Shown here: positions 1-6,100 of the stretch, piece by piece
Numbering within the stretch: position 1 is the first letter of the stretch
Layout: each line of letters starts with the position of its first letter
Assembly: GCA_035632955.1 (NCBI GenBank)
Contig: DASQFU010000156.1
Location: 1 to 7,103 of the forward strand
Direction of reading: 5' to 3'
Length of the DNA: 7,103 nucleotides
Source of the DNA: DASQFU01 sp035632955
GTDB lineage: Bacteria; Eisenbacteria; RBG-16-71-46
Translations under genes and position numbers: made by a program
The notes under the pieces: generated by a model
Told to the model about the DNA's origin: nothing
The model's input: only the letters and a program-made list of their open reading frames with translations
The model's database searches: none

Positions 1-204
1 TACGTTCCTTCGCGCGAGGGAAATGGCGGCGGGACGCTGGAGACCCGCGACGACACGAACCTGGCGATGAGTGTCGGCGGCGGCCTGCGTTGGGTTCCCG
101 GTGGGGCTGGGAGCCTGTTCCTGGACGCGCATTACGACTTCTATTTCGTTCCGGGATTCGATACGCCCGTGATCCCGGTACGGGTCGGGATCAGCCACCC
201 GTAG
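1..204 (+). CDS. C-terminal fragment of a probable outer-membrane beta-barrel protein
   Basis: The first reading frame is open from the window edge to a TAG stop and gives the last 67 residues of a protein whose start lies outside the window. The fragment shows short stretches of alternating residues separated by Gly/Asp-rich turns: NLAMSVGGGLRW, then SLFLDAHYDFYF, then VIPVRVGISH at the end. This is the usual look of the last transmembrane strands of a small outer-membrane barrel of the OmpA/OmpW-like porin-fold type, rich in Tyr, Phe and Gly. The chain ends in His-Pro rather than the C-terminal Phe typical of many barrels, so the family is not certain. It converges with thrS, leaving a 42-bp gap in which I see no clear terminator. 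The barrel assignment is inference from residue pattern; the reading frame itself is well supported by its codon use. Confidence 0.6.
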   Translation, partial: YVPSREGNGGGTLETRDDTNLAMSVGGGLRWVPGGAGSLFLDAHYDFYFVPGFDTPVIPVRVGISHP

Positions 205-246
205 CGGAACCCGGCGTTCGCAAGCGCGGCGGCGTCGCTCGCTGTG

Positions 247-2025
247 CTAGCGGATGCGCTCGCGGGTCTCCTGCTGCACGCGCTCGAGAAACGCCGCGCG
301 CGTCATGACCTCGAGCTGGCCCGCGCCCTTCCGGCGCGGCGACACCGTGCCGGCTTCGGCCTCGCGCGGACCGACGACCAGCATGTACGGGATCTTCTCC
401 AGCTCAGCGTCACGGATCTTCGCGCCCATCTTATCGTCGCGTAGATCGGTCTCGGCGCGCACGCCTCCCTCCCGCAGCAACCGTGTAGTGTCGATTGCGT
501 AATCGTTCGCCTTCGGGTTGGCGGGGATCACCTTGACCTGGATGGGAGCCACCCATACCGGGAACTCGCCGCCGGTGTGCTCGATGAAGATGCCGACGAA
601 CCGCTCGAGCGAGCCGAGCAGCGCGCGATGGAGCATGATGACCTCGTGCTCCTGGCCGTCCGCGGCGGTGTAGGTGACGCCGAATCGCTTCGGCAGGTTG
701 AGGTCGACCTGGATGGTCGGGCACTGCCACTCGCGTCCCAGCGCGTCTTGGAGCTTGACGTCGATCTTCGGCGCGTAGAACGCGCCCCCGCCTTCGTCCA
801 TCTCGAACGGGACGCCGCGGCTCTCGAGTGCGGTGCGCAGCGCATCGGTCGCGAACGTCCATTCCTCGTCGCTGCCGAGGGACTTGTCCTTCGGCCGGGT
901 CGCCAGGTAGCAGCGATACTCGTAGCCGAAGGTGCGGAGCAGGTGATCCATGAGGTCGAGAATGCCGCCGACCTCGCCCGCGAGCTGCTCGGGGGTGCAG
1001 AAGATGTGCGAGTCGTCCTGCGTGAAGCCGCGCACACGCTCCATGCCGTGCAGCACGCCGGAGCGTTCGTAGCGGTAGACGGTGCCGAGCTCGGCGAAGC
1101 GCACCGGCAGATCGCGGTACGAATGTTTGCGGGAGTTGTAGATCATGATGTGCCCGGGACAGTTCATCGGCTTGGCGCGATACGGCTGGCCGTCGATGTC
1201 CATCGGCGAATACATGAGATCTGCGTAGTTCTGCAAGTGGCCCGAGATCTCGTATAGCTTCTCGCTCGCGATGTGCGGCGTGTAGACGATCTGGTAGCCG
1301 CGCTTCAGGTGCTCGTCCTTCCACAGCTCCTCGATCAGATGCCGGACCATGCCGAGCTTGGGATGCCAGTGGATGAGCCCGGCCCCGACCTCTTCGTGGA
1401 TCGAGAACAGATCCAGCTCGCGTCCGAGGCGGCGGTGGTCGCGCTTGAGCGACTCCTCGATGCGCTGCACATGCTCGTCCAGCTCCTGCTGACTCGGGAA
1501 GGCGGTGCCGTAGATCCGCTGCAGCATCTCGTTGCGCTCGCTGCCGAGCCAGTACGCCCCCGCGACGTGCGTGAGCTTGAACGCCAGAAGCTCCCCGGTG
1601 CTGCGCATGTGAGGTCCGCGACACAGGTCGAGGAACGGGCCGTTGCGGTAGTAGGTGACCTTGGCGCCGGACGGGATCTGGGAGAGGAAGTGAAGCTTGT
1701 ACTTCTCTTCCGCCGCCTCGAAACGCCGGCGCGCCTCGTCGTGAGTGGTCTCGGAGAGCTCGAACGGCTGATCGGCGGCGACGATCTCGCGCATCCTCGC
1801 CTCGATCCGCTCGAGATCTTCGGGCGTGAACGGCTGGGGGCGCGCGAAGTCGTAGTAGAAGCCGCCGTCCACCGGCGGACCGCCCGCCACCTTCACGTCC
1901 GCGAACAGCTCGGTCACGGCGGTGGCGAGGACGTGGGCCGCGGAGTGCCGCAGCCGGTAGAGGGCCTCGCCGCCGGGATAGTGAGCGAGGTCGGGGCGGT
2001 CTTCCGAAGCGGTCGCCATGGTCAT
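247..2025 (-). CDS. thrS: Threonine--tRNA ligase, short form lacking the TGS domain
   Basis: ThrRS attaches threonine to tRNA-Thr in the cytoplasm (class II synthetase) and edits mischarged Ser-tRNA-Thr. The 592-residue product begins almost directly with the editing domain: HSAAH at 27-31 and CRGPH at 135-139 give its four zinc/catalytic-type ligands. The catalytic core follows. C289 (MNCPGH), H340 (FTQDDSHIF) and H466 (MLHRALLGSLERF) match the active-site zinc ligands C334, H385 and H511 of the E. coli enzyme with a constant offset of 45. Motif 2 arginine is R318 and motif 3 arginine R475. The C-terminal anticodon-binding domain runs from about 488 to the end. The offset equals the missing N-terminal TGS domain, and a tRNA gene 58 bp upstream leaves no space for one. 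Two ATGs (2025 and 2019) are possible starts; no good Shine-Dalgarno precedes either, only GAGAG. It is probably co-transcribed with the upstream tRNA, as no terminator or separate promoter is visible between them. Confidence 0.97.
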   Translation of the reverse strand: MTMATASEDRPDLAHYPGGEALYRLRHSAAHVLATAVTELFADVKVAGGPPVDGGFYYDFARPQPFTPEDLERIEARMREIVAADQPFELSETTHDEARRRFEAAEEKYKLHFLSQIPSGAKVTYYRNGPFLDLCRGPHMRSTGELLAFKLTHVAGAYWLGSERNEMLQRIYGTAFPSQQELDEHVQRIEESLKRDHRRLGRELDLFSIHEEVGAGLIHWHPKLGMVRHLIEELWKDEHLKRGYQIVYTPHIASEKLYEISGHLQNYADLMYSPMDIDGQPYRAKPMNCPGHIMIYNSRKHSYRDLPVRFAELGTVYRYERSGVLHGMERVRGFTQDDSHIFCTPEQLAGEVGGILDLMDHLLRTFGYEYRCYLATRPKDKSLGSDEEWTFATDALRTALESRGVPFEMDEGGGAFYAPKIDVKLQDALGREWQCPTIQVDLNLPKRFGVTYTAADGQEHEVIMLHRALLGSLERFVGIFIEHTGGEFPVWVAPIQVKVIPANPKANDYAIDTTRLLREGGVRAETDLRDDKMGAKIRDAELEKIPYMLVVGPREAEAGTVSPRRKGAGQLEVMTRAAFLERVQQETRERIR

Positions 2026-2083
2026 GGAGAGAGGATCTCTCGAAGCGCTCGACGCCGCGTGCGGCTCCGGCGGGCCAATAAGA

Positions 2084-2159
2084 TGGTGGGCGATACTGGA
2101 CTTGAACCAGTGACCCCTTGCTTGTCGAGCAAGTGCTCTACCAACTGAGCTAATCGCCC
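2084..2159 (-). tRNA. tRNA-Val (anticodon GAC) with encoded CCA and an unusual C33
   Basis: A complete 76-nt cloverleaf can be drawn. The acceptor stem is GGGCGAT/ATCGCCC (7 bp, perfect), the D arm is GCTC/GAGC with loop AGTTGGTA, the anticodon stem is CTTGC/GCAAG, the variable loop is GGGTC, and the T arm is ACTGG/CCAGT with loop TTCAAGT. The discriminator base is A73 and CCA is encoded. The seven-base anticodon loop is TCGACAA, so bases 34-36 (plus positions 2124-2126) are GAC, reading valine GUC/GUU codons. A73, A35 and C36 agree with valine identity. The oddity is position 33 (plus position 2127), which is C where virtually all elongator tRNAs have U, the base that makes the U-turn. Everything else is canonical, so this is either a true variant, a recent mutation or a base-call error. 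A promoter lies just upstream and thrS follows. Confidence 0.95.
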
Positions 2160-2171
2160 GCGGAGCCGAGG

Positions 2172-2200
2172 ATTTAGCCGGATGCGCGTGAACGTGTCAA
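2172..2200 (-). promoter_or_regulatory. Sigma70-type promoter for tRNA-Val (and probably thrS)
   Basis: On the minus strand a perfect -35 hexamer TTGACA (2195-2200) is followed after 17 bp by CTAAAT (2172-2177), a weaker -10. Transcription would begin roughly 6 nt before the mature tRNA 5' end at 2159, which is a normal distance for a tRNA gene. It lies entirely in the gap between the aroF stop (2229) and the tRNA. With no terminator visible between the tRNA and thrS, this promoter probably also serves thrS. Confidence 0.7.
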
Positions 2201-2228
2201 GGCCGCGCGAGGATTTCGCAACCTGCGC

Positions 2229-3242
2229 TCACAAGCGCCGACCGAGCACGTGGGCGATGGTGCGGATCTGGCCGACCAGCTCCGCGTACTGCGCCGGGTA
2301 GAGAGACTGCGCGCCGTCGGAGAGCGCGTGATCCGGATCGTGGTGGACCTCGATCATGAGCCCGTCCGCCCCGGCGGCGATCGCCGCGCGAGCCATCGGC
2401 GCCACCTTGTTGCGGATTCCCGTGCCGTGACTCGGATCGACGATCACCGGCAGATGCGACAGCTCCTTCACGACCGGGATGGCGTTCAGGTCGAGCGTGT
2501 TGCGCGTGTAGGTCTCGAAGGTGCGAATGCCGCGCTCGCACAGGATCACCTGGGCGTTGCCGTGCGAGAGCACGTGCTCGGCGCTCATCAGCCACTCCTC
2601 GATCGTGGACGCCAGGCCGCGCTTGAGGAGCACGGGCTTGTCGCAGTGGCCGACCTCGCGCAGCAGAGAGTAGTTCTGCATGTTGCGGGCTCCGACCTGG
2701 AGGATGTCGGCGTAGCGGGCGACTAGCGTGACCTGGCTCGAATCCATGACCTCGCTCACGACCGCGAGCCGGTGCGCGTCCGCCGCGCGGCGCAGGATCT
2801 TCAGGCCTTCCTCGCCGAGACCCTGGAACGAGTACGGCGAGGTGCGTGGCTTGTACGCGCCGCCGCGCATCACGGTGGCTCCCGCCTGCGCGACCGCCTC
2901 CGCGATCGTGAACGTCTGCTCCTCGCCCTCCACCGAGCACGGCCCGGCCATCAGCACGAGCTGGTCGCTGCCGATCGCGCAGCGGCCGACCGAGATCACG
3001 GTGTCGAGGGGATGGAACACCCGGCTCACGAGCTTGAATGGGGCCGCGATCGTCTCGATCGCCTCGACCTCGGGCCAGCTCCGGATCTGCTCCCAGTCCA
3101 CCGGCGAGCCGTCGCCGAGCGCACCGAGCCGCACCTGGCCGCGATGGTCGTTGCGATGCACGGCGAGGCCGAACAGGCGCAGACGCGCGACGACTTCGGC
3201 CGCCACCGACTCGGCAATTCCCTTGCGAAGCAGGATCAGCAT
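2229..3242 (-). CDS. aroF: 3-deoxy-7-phosphoheptulonate (DAHP) synthase, type I-beta with ferredoxin-like regulatory domain
   Basis: This enzyme condenses phosphoenolpyruvate and erythrose 4-phosphate to DAHP, the first step of the shikimate pathway to aromatic amino acids. The 337-residue product has an N-terminal ferredoxin-like domain (about 1-70), which in the Thermotoga maritima enzyme mediates feedback inhibition by Tyr/Phe. A TIM barrel follows, with AGPCSVE (99-105), RGGAYKPRTSPYSFQGLG (126-143), LKRG (206-209), CERGIRTFE (235-243) and DPSHGTG (269-275). The four metal ligands are visible as C102, H272, E298 and D309, the same numbers as in T. maritima, which supports the ATG chosen although no strong Shine-Dalgarno precedes it. 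It lies 66 bp downstream of the copper ATPase on the same strand; that gap has no clear promoter or terminator, so read-through from the ATPase is possible. Chorismate synthase is encoded upstream beyond the ATPase. KDO8P synthase is related, but the N-terminal domain and motifs favour DAHP synthase. Confidence 0.95.
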   Translation of the reverse strand: MLILLRKGIAESVAAEVVARLRLFGLAVHRNDHRGQVRLGALGDGSPVDWEQIRSWPEVEAIETIAAPFKLVSRVFHPLDTVISVGRCAIGSDQLVLMAGPCSVEGEEQTFTIAEAVAQAGATVMRGGAYKPRTSPYSFQGLGEEGLKILRRAADAHRLAVVSEVMDSSQVTLVARYADILQVGARNMQNYSLLREVGHCDKPVLLKRGLASTIEEWLMSAEHVLSHGNAQVILCERGIRTFETYTRNTLDLNAIPVVKELSHLPVIVDPSHGTGIRNKVAPMARAAIAAGADGLMIEVHHDPDHALSDGAQSLYPAQYAELVGQIRTIAHVLGRRL

Positions 3243-3308
3243 GGCGTTTCGGACGTTATCCGGCGCTCGAGGAATACGATGGAAATCCTGCGCTTCATCG
3301 TCCGCGCA

Positions 3309-5780
3309 TCATACTCTCAACGCACGGAGCCGAAGCGAATTGGCGATCACCGAGACCGAGCTGACGCTCATCGCCGCCGCGGCCACGATCGGGCTCAGAA
3401 GGAGTCCGAACGCCGGATAGAGCACACCCGCCGCCAGCGGCACGCCGAGCGCGTTGTAAACGAACGCGAAGAACAGGTTCTGCCGGATGTTGCGCATCGT
3501 CGCCTGGCTGATCGTCCGCGCGCGAACCACGCCGCGCAGATCGCCCTTCACCAGCGTCACGTGCGCACTCGCGATCGCGACGTCGGCGCCGGTTCCCATC
3601 GCGACGCCGACCTCGGCCTGCGCCAATGCCGGCGCGTCGTTGATGCCGTCGCCGGCCATCGCGACGATGCGCCCCTGCGCTTGCAGCCTGCGGACGGCTT
3701 CGGCCTTCTCCGCGGGCAGCACCTGGGCCACGACTTCGTCGATGCCGAGCCGGCGCGCGACGACGTCGGCCGTGGTGCGATGATCCCCGGTCAGCATCAC
3801 GATCCGGAGCCCGCGCTCCTTGAGCGCGTCGATCGCCTCGTGTGCCGATTCTTTGATCGGATCGCCGATGCCGATCGCTCCGAGCAGCGAGCCGTTCGAC
3901 GCGACGAACACGACCGTCTGGCCATCGACTCGCAGCGCCTCGATACGACCGGCCAGCGGCGCGACATCGACGCCCAGCGCTTCGAGCAACTCGGCGTTGC
4001 CGAGCGCCGCCGGGTCGCCCTTCACCCGGCCGACGACTCCTTGGCCGGTGCGCGACGAGAACTCGGCCAGCGATTGCGGGGCGATCTGGCGTTCCTTCGC
4101 CGCCGCGAGAATCGCGGCCGCCAGTGGATGCTCGCTCGCCTGCTCGAGGCTCGCCGCGACTTCGAGGATCTCCGCTTCGCTCCGGTCGCCCGCGGGCTCC
4201 ACCGTCATGACGCGCGGCCTTCCCTCGGTGAGAGTCCCGGTCTTGTCGACGACCAGCGTGTCGACGCGCTCGAGCGTCTCGATCGCCTCGGCGTTCCGGA
4301 ACAGCACTCCGGCGCGCGCGGCGCGGCCGGTCGCGACCATGATCGACATCGGCGTGGCGAGCCCGAGCGCGCACGGGCAGGCGATGATCAGCACGGCCAC
4401 GGCGTTGACCACGGCGTTCGCCGGACCCGGCCCCCAGCTCATCCATGCGACGAAGGTGCCGAGTGCGACCAACATCACGGCCGGCACGAAATATCCGGAG
4501 ACCCGATCCGCGAGCCTTTGGATCGGCGCCCGGCTGCGCTGCGCCTCGGAGACGAGCCGCACGATCTGAGCGAGAAGCGTCTCGCTGCCGACCTTCTCTG
4601 CGCGCATCAGGAGCGTCCCCGTGCCGTTGAGCGTCGCGCCGATGACGCGATCCCCGGCGTGCTTCTCGACCGGAATCGGCTCTCCCGAGATCATCGACTC
4701 GTCGATGGCGCTGGCGCCTTCGAGCACGACGCCGTCGACCGGCACCTTCTCGCCGGGACGGATCCGCAGCCGGTCGCCGGCGCGCACCCGATCCAGCGGC
4801 ACGTCGGCCTCCTGTCCGTCGTTCTCGACGCGACGGGCGGTCGCAGGCGCGAGGCTCAGCAGCCCGCGGATCGCGGCGCCGGTCTGGCTTCGGGCGCGCA
4901 GCTCGAGCACTTGGCCGAGGAGCACGAGCGTGACGATGACGGCGGCCACCTCGAAGTACACTCCGACATTGCCCTGCGAGTCGCGGAAGCCGGGCGGGAA
5001 CACCTGCGGCGCCAGCGCGGCAATGACGCTGAACACAAAGGCGACCGCGACACCGAGGCCGATGAGCGTGAACATGTTGAGGCTTCGGTTGCGCACCGAG
5101 GCGATCGCTCGAACGAAGAACGGCCACCCGGCCCAGATCACGACCGGGCTCGCGAGCACGATCTCCGCGAGCGGTCCAAAGCGCGGCAAGCCCCACGCCA
5201 TGCCCAACCGATGCCCGAGGCCGGTCATGGCCAGCGTCAGGAGCGGCCCCGTGAAGCACACCGCGACGATCAGGCGCCGGCGCATGTCGACCAGCTCCGG
5301 ACTGACCGGCTCGCCCTCGACGATGGTCCGCGGCTCGAGCGCCATGCCGCAGATCGGGCAGCTTCCGGGAGCATCGCTCACGATCTGCGGATGCATCGGG
5401 CAGGTCCACTCGGTCCTGGTCGCCGCGCTGGGCATCTCGGGCTCGAGCGCCATGCCGCACTTCGGGCAAGCGCCGGGGCGGCTCTCCCGGACCTCGGGGT
5501 CCATCGGGCATACGTAGGTTGCCGTCTCGGCCGCGTGATCTTGGCTCTTCCCGGCGGGGACCGCGGGAGTGTGATCGTGCCACGATACCGGCGCGGGTTT
5601 GAGATAGCGCTCGGGGTCGGCCGCGAACTTGGCCTGGCAGCCGGCGCTGCAGAAGCGGTACTCGCGGCCGGCGTGGACGTGCCGGTGAGGCGAGTCGGGC
5701 TTGACCGCCATGCCGCAGACCGGATCGCGCTCGACCGCATCCCCGAGGGCACGAGGCTCGGCCGCGTGATGGATGTTCAA
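3309..5780 (-). CDS. copA: Copper-translocating P1B-type ATPase with YHS and two heavy-metal-binding domains
   Basis: An inner-membrane pump that uses ATP to export Cu(I). The frame opens at TTG 5798, directly after an in-frame TAG, but a second TTG at 5780 has GGAGAG 8 nt upstream and is preferred (823 residues). Residue numbers here count from 5798. An N-terminal YHS domain (about 25-66; C28, C50, C54) is followed by two short CPM...CxxCGM metal-binding domains (about 95-120 and 132-155). There is no classical CxxC HMA domain. The membrane core has the CPC metal site (474-476), the actuator SGEPIP (371-376), the phosphorylated Asp of DKTGT (D518), SEHPLA (555-560) and GDGIND (716-721). YN (781-782) and MxxSS (810-814) in the last two helices are the Cu(I)-type signature. 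It is preceded by a structured leader containing a tiny ORF and a terminator-like hairpin. No CueR- or CsoR-like operator was recognised. A silver pump cannot be excluded from sequence. Confidence 0.95.
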   Translation of the reverse strand: MNIHHAAEPRALGDAVERDPVCGMAVKPDSPHRHVHAGREYRFCSAGCQAKFAADPERYLKPAPVSWHDHTPAVPAGKSQDHAAETATYVCPMDPEVRESRPGACPKCGMALEPEMPSAATRTEWTCPMHPQIVSDAPGSCPICGMALEPRTIVEGEPVSPELVDMRRRLIVAVCFTGPLLTLAMTGLGHRLGMAWGLPRFGPLAEIVLASPVVIWAGWPFFVRAIASVRNRSLNMFTLIGLGVAVAFVFSVIAALAPQVFPPGFRDSQGNVGVYFEVAAVIVTLVLLGQVLELRARSQTGAAIRGLLSLAPATARRVENDGQEADVPLDRVRAGDRLRIRPGEKVPVDGVVLEGASAIDESMISGEPIPVEKHAGDRVIGATLNGTGTLLMRAEKVGSETLLAQIVRLVSEAQRSRAPIQRLADRVSGYFVPAVMLVALGTFVAWMSWGPGPANAVVNAVAVLIIACPCALGLATPMSIMVATGRAARAGVLFRNAEAIETLERVDTLVVDKTGTLTEGRPRVMTVEPAGDRSEAEILEVAASLEQASEHPLAAAILAAAKERQIAPQSLAEFSSRTGQGVVGRVKGDPAALGNAELLEALGVDVAPLAGRIEALRVDGQTVVFVASNGSLLGAIGIGDPIKESAHEAIDALKERGLRIVMLTGDHRTTADVVARRLGIDEVVAQVLPAEKAEAVRRLQAQGRIVAMAGDGINDAPALAQAEVGVAMGTGADVAIASAHVTLVKGDLRGVVRARTISQATMRNIRQNLFFAFVYNALGVPLAAGVLYPAFGLLLSPIVAAAAMSVSSVSVIANSLRLRALRV

Positions 5781-5789
5781 AGTTCGATT

Positions 5790-5796
5790 CTCTCCC
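5790..5796 (-). promoter_or_regulatory. Shine-Dalgarno that decides the copper ATPase start
   Basis: GGGAGAG on the minus strand lies 8 nt before TTG 5780 (GGAGAG to TTG). It overlaps the alternative TTG at 5798, which itself has only pyrimidine-rich CCCTTTCTAG upstream. The first in-frame ATG is inside the YHS motif (VCGM) and is too late. The site begins only 9 nt after the terminator-like stem. Confidence 0.55.
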
Positions 5797-5800
5797 AACT

Positions 5801-5834
5801 AGAAAGGGCTCCGGCTCGCAACGAGCCGGAGCCC
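5801..5834 (-). terminator. Perfect 13-bp terminator-like hairpin directly before the copper ATPase start
   Basis: On the minus strand GGGCTCCGGCTCG (5834-5822) pairs without mismatch with CGAGCCGGAGCCC (5818-5806) around a 3-nt loop. It is followed by TTTCT, a short U-tract as in an intrinsic terminator. On the plus strand the stem is followed by AGGAATC, so it would work only in the minus direction. The copper ATPase ribosome-binding site starts within 10 nt, leaving no space for a promoter in between. It is therefore either an attenuator of the ATPase or the terminator of a small upstream transcription unit with read-through. The U-tract is imperfect, so termination efficiency is uncertain. 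Confidence 0.65.
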
Positions 5835-5909
5835 AGGAATCTTCGGTGTCGATGGCGTTGGGTCAGCCCCGCTTCGGGCCGGCTCCCGGTGCCTGCACCA
5901 AGGAGTCCC

Positions 5910-5954
5910 CTACGAGGACGTCACCTCCACCGAACCACAGCGACTACTGTCCAA
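5910..5954 (-). CDS. Tiny 14-codon ORF with a very strong ribosome-binding site (leader peptide candidate)
   Basis: A TTG at 5954-5952 lies 7 nt after AGGAGG, the ideal distance, and opens a frame of 14 codons to a TAG: MDSSRCGSVEVTSS. It is the only usual start codon properly placed behind the 15-nt Shine-Dalgarno. The peptide has no signal sequence, membrane segment or metal-binding cluster (a single Cys), and no run of one amino acid as in classical attenuator peptides. It sits midway between the promoter and the terminator-like hairpin. The frame one base earlier begins with ATT, meets a TAG after three codons and then stays open for 26 codons, so which frame matters is not settled. I do not recognise the peptide. 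Confidence 0.4.
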   Translation of the reverse strand: MDSSRCGSVEVTSS

Positions 5955-5969
5955 TGGATCACCTCCTTT
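5955..5969 (-). promoter_or_regulatory. 15-nt Shine-Dalgarno complementary to the whole 16S rRNA 3' tail
   Basis: The minus strand reads AAAGGAGGTGATCCA, the exact complement of the common bacterial 16S 3' end TGGATCACCTCCTTT. Ordinary sites pair over 4-7 bases, and the other genes in this window have weak or no such site. Its position directly before TTG 5954 makes a translational role likely. Confidence 0.65.
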
Positions 5970-6071
5970 TCGGGGCAAACATCCACGGAGGGACCCAACC
6001 CTCCCGGTCCCGTCGGCCGCCCAAGCCTCCGGAGCCGCGCGCGAGTTTGGCCGCGCGAACGAACGGGGCAC

Positions 6072-6100
6072 ATTTTGCGAAGGATCGGAATCGATGTCAA
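6072..6100 (-). promoter_or_regulatory. Sigma70-type promoter for the copper ATPase leader
   Basis: A perfect -35 TTGACA (6095-6100) is followed after exactly 17 bp by CAAAAT (6072-6077), four of six matches to TATAAT, on the minus strand. It lies 44 bp past the aroC stop, so it is properly intergenic. Predicted transcription start is near 6065. No CueR-type dyad fills the spacer, and the spacing is the normal 17 rather than the stretched 19-20 bp of MerR-family promoters, so direct copper activation by CueR is not supported. Confidence 0.65.

Larger units (their letters stand above)
5801..6065 (-). ncRNA. Structured leader RNA or independent small transcript upstream of the copper ATPase
   Basis: The 363 bp between aroC and the ATPase hold no conventional gene but do carry the parts of a transcript of about 265 nt: promoter, several GC-rich inverted repeats, an exceptionally strong ribosome-binding site with a 14-codon ORF, and a terminator-like stem at the 3' end. 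Visible stems on the minus strand include CGCGCG/CGCGCG near the 5' end, GGAGGG/CCCTCC (5999-6004 with 5987-5992, loop of 6), and CCCG/CGGG around AAG near 5867-5877. The 5' end at about 6065 is deduced from the promoter and is approximate. I do not recognise a known riboswitch or Rfam family. The element could be a cis-acting leader of the ATPase or a free small RNA/small mRNA. Confidence 0.5.

Noticed and set aside
205..246. Bidirectional terminator between the convergent barrel gene and thrS
   Set aside because: Only short imperfect GC repeats without a T-tract are present; not enough to call a terminator.
3243..3308. Promoter for aroF between the ATPase stop and the aroF start
   Set aside because: No -35/-10 pair comparable to the two clear promoters in the window was found on the minus strand.
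3295..5583. Second long minus-strand frame (762 codons) inside the copper ATPase
   Set aside because: It is a shifted-frame shadow of the ATPase, very rich in Arg, Gly and Ala, with no recognisable motif.
5944..5946. Recoded TAG (pyrrolysine or suppressed stop) in the longer leader frame
   Set aside because: thrS and the plus-strand barrel gene both end in TAG, and no pyl genes are visible, so general TAG recoding is not supported.
5955..5970. Fragment of a 16S rRNA gene 3' end on the plus strand (TGGATCACCTCCTTT)
   Set aside because: The match stops at the 15-mer; the sequence before it lacks the conserved 16S helix 45 region, so a Shine-Dalgarno on the other strand explains it better.
6072..6100. 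CueR-type copper-responsive promoter
   Set aside because: The spacer is 17 bp, not 19-20, and contains no dyad of the CueR kind; no CsoR-like palindrome is seen either.
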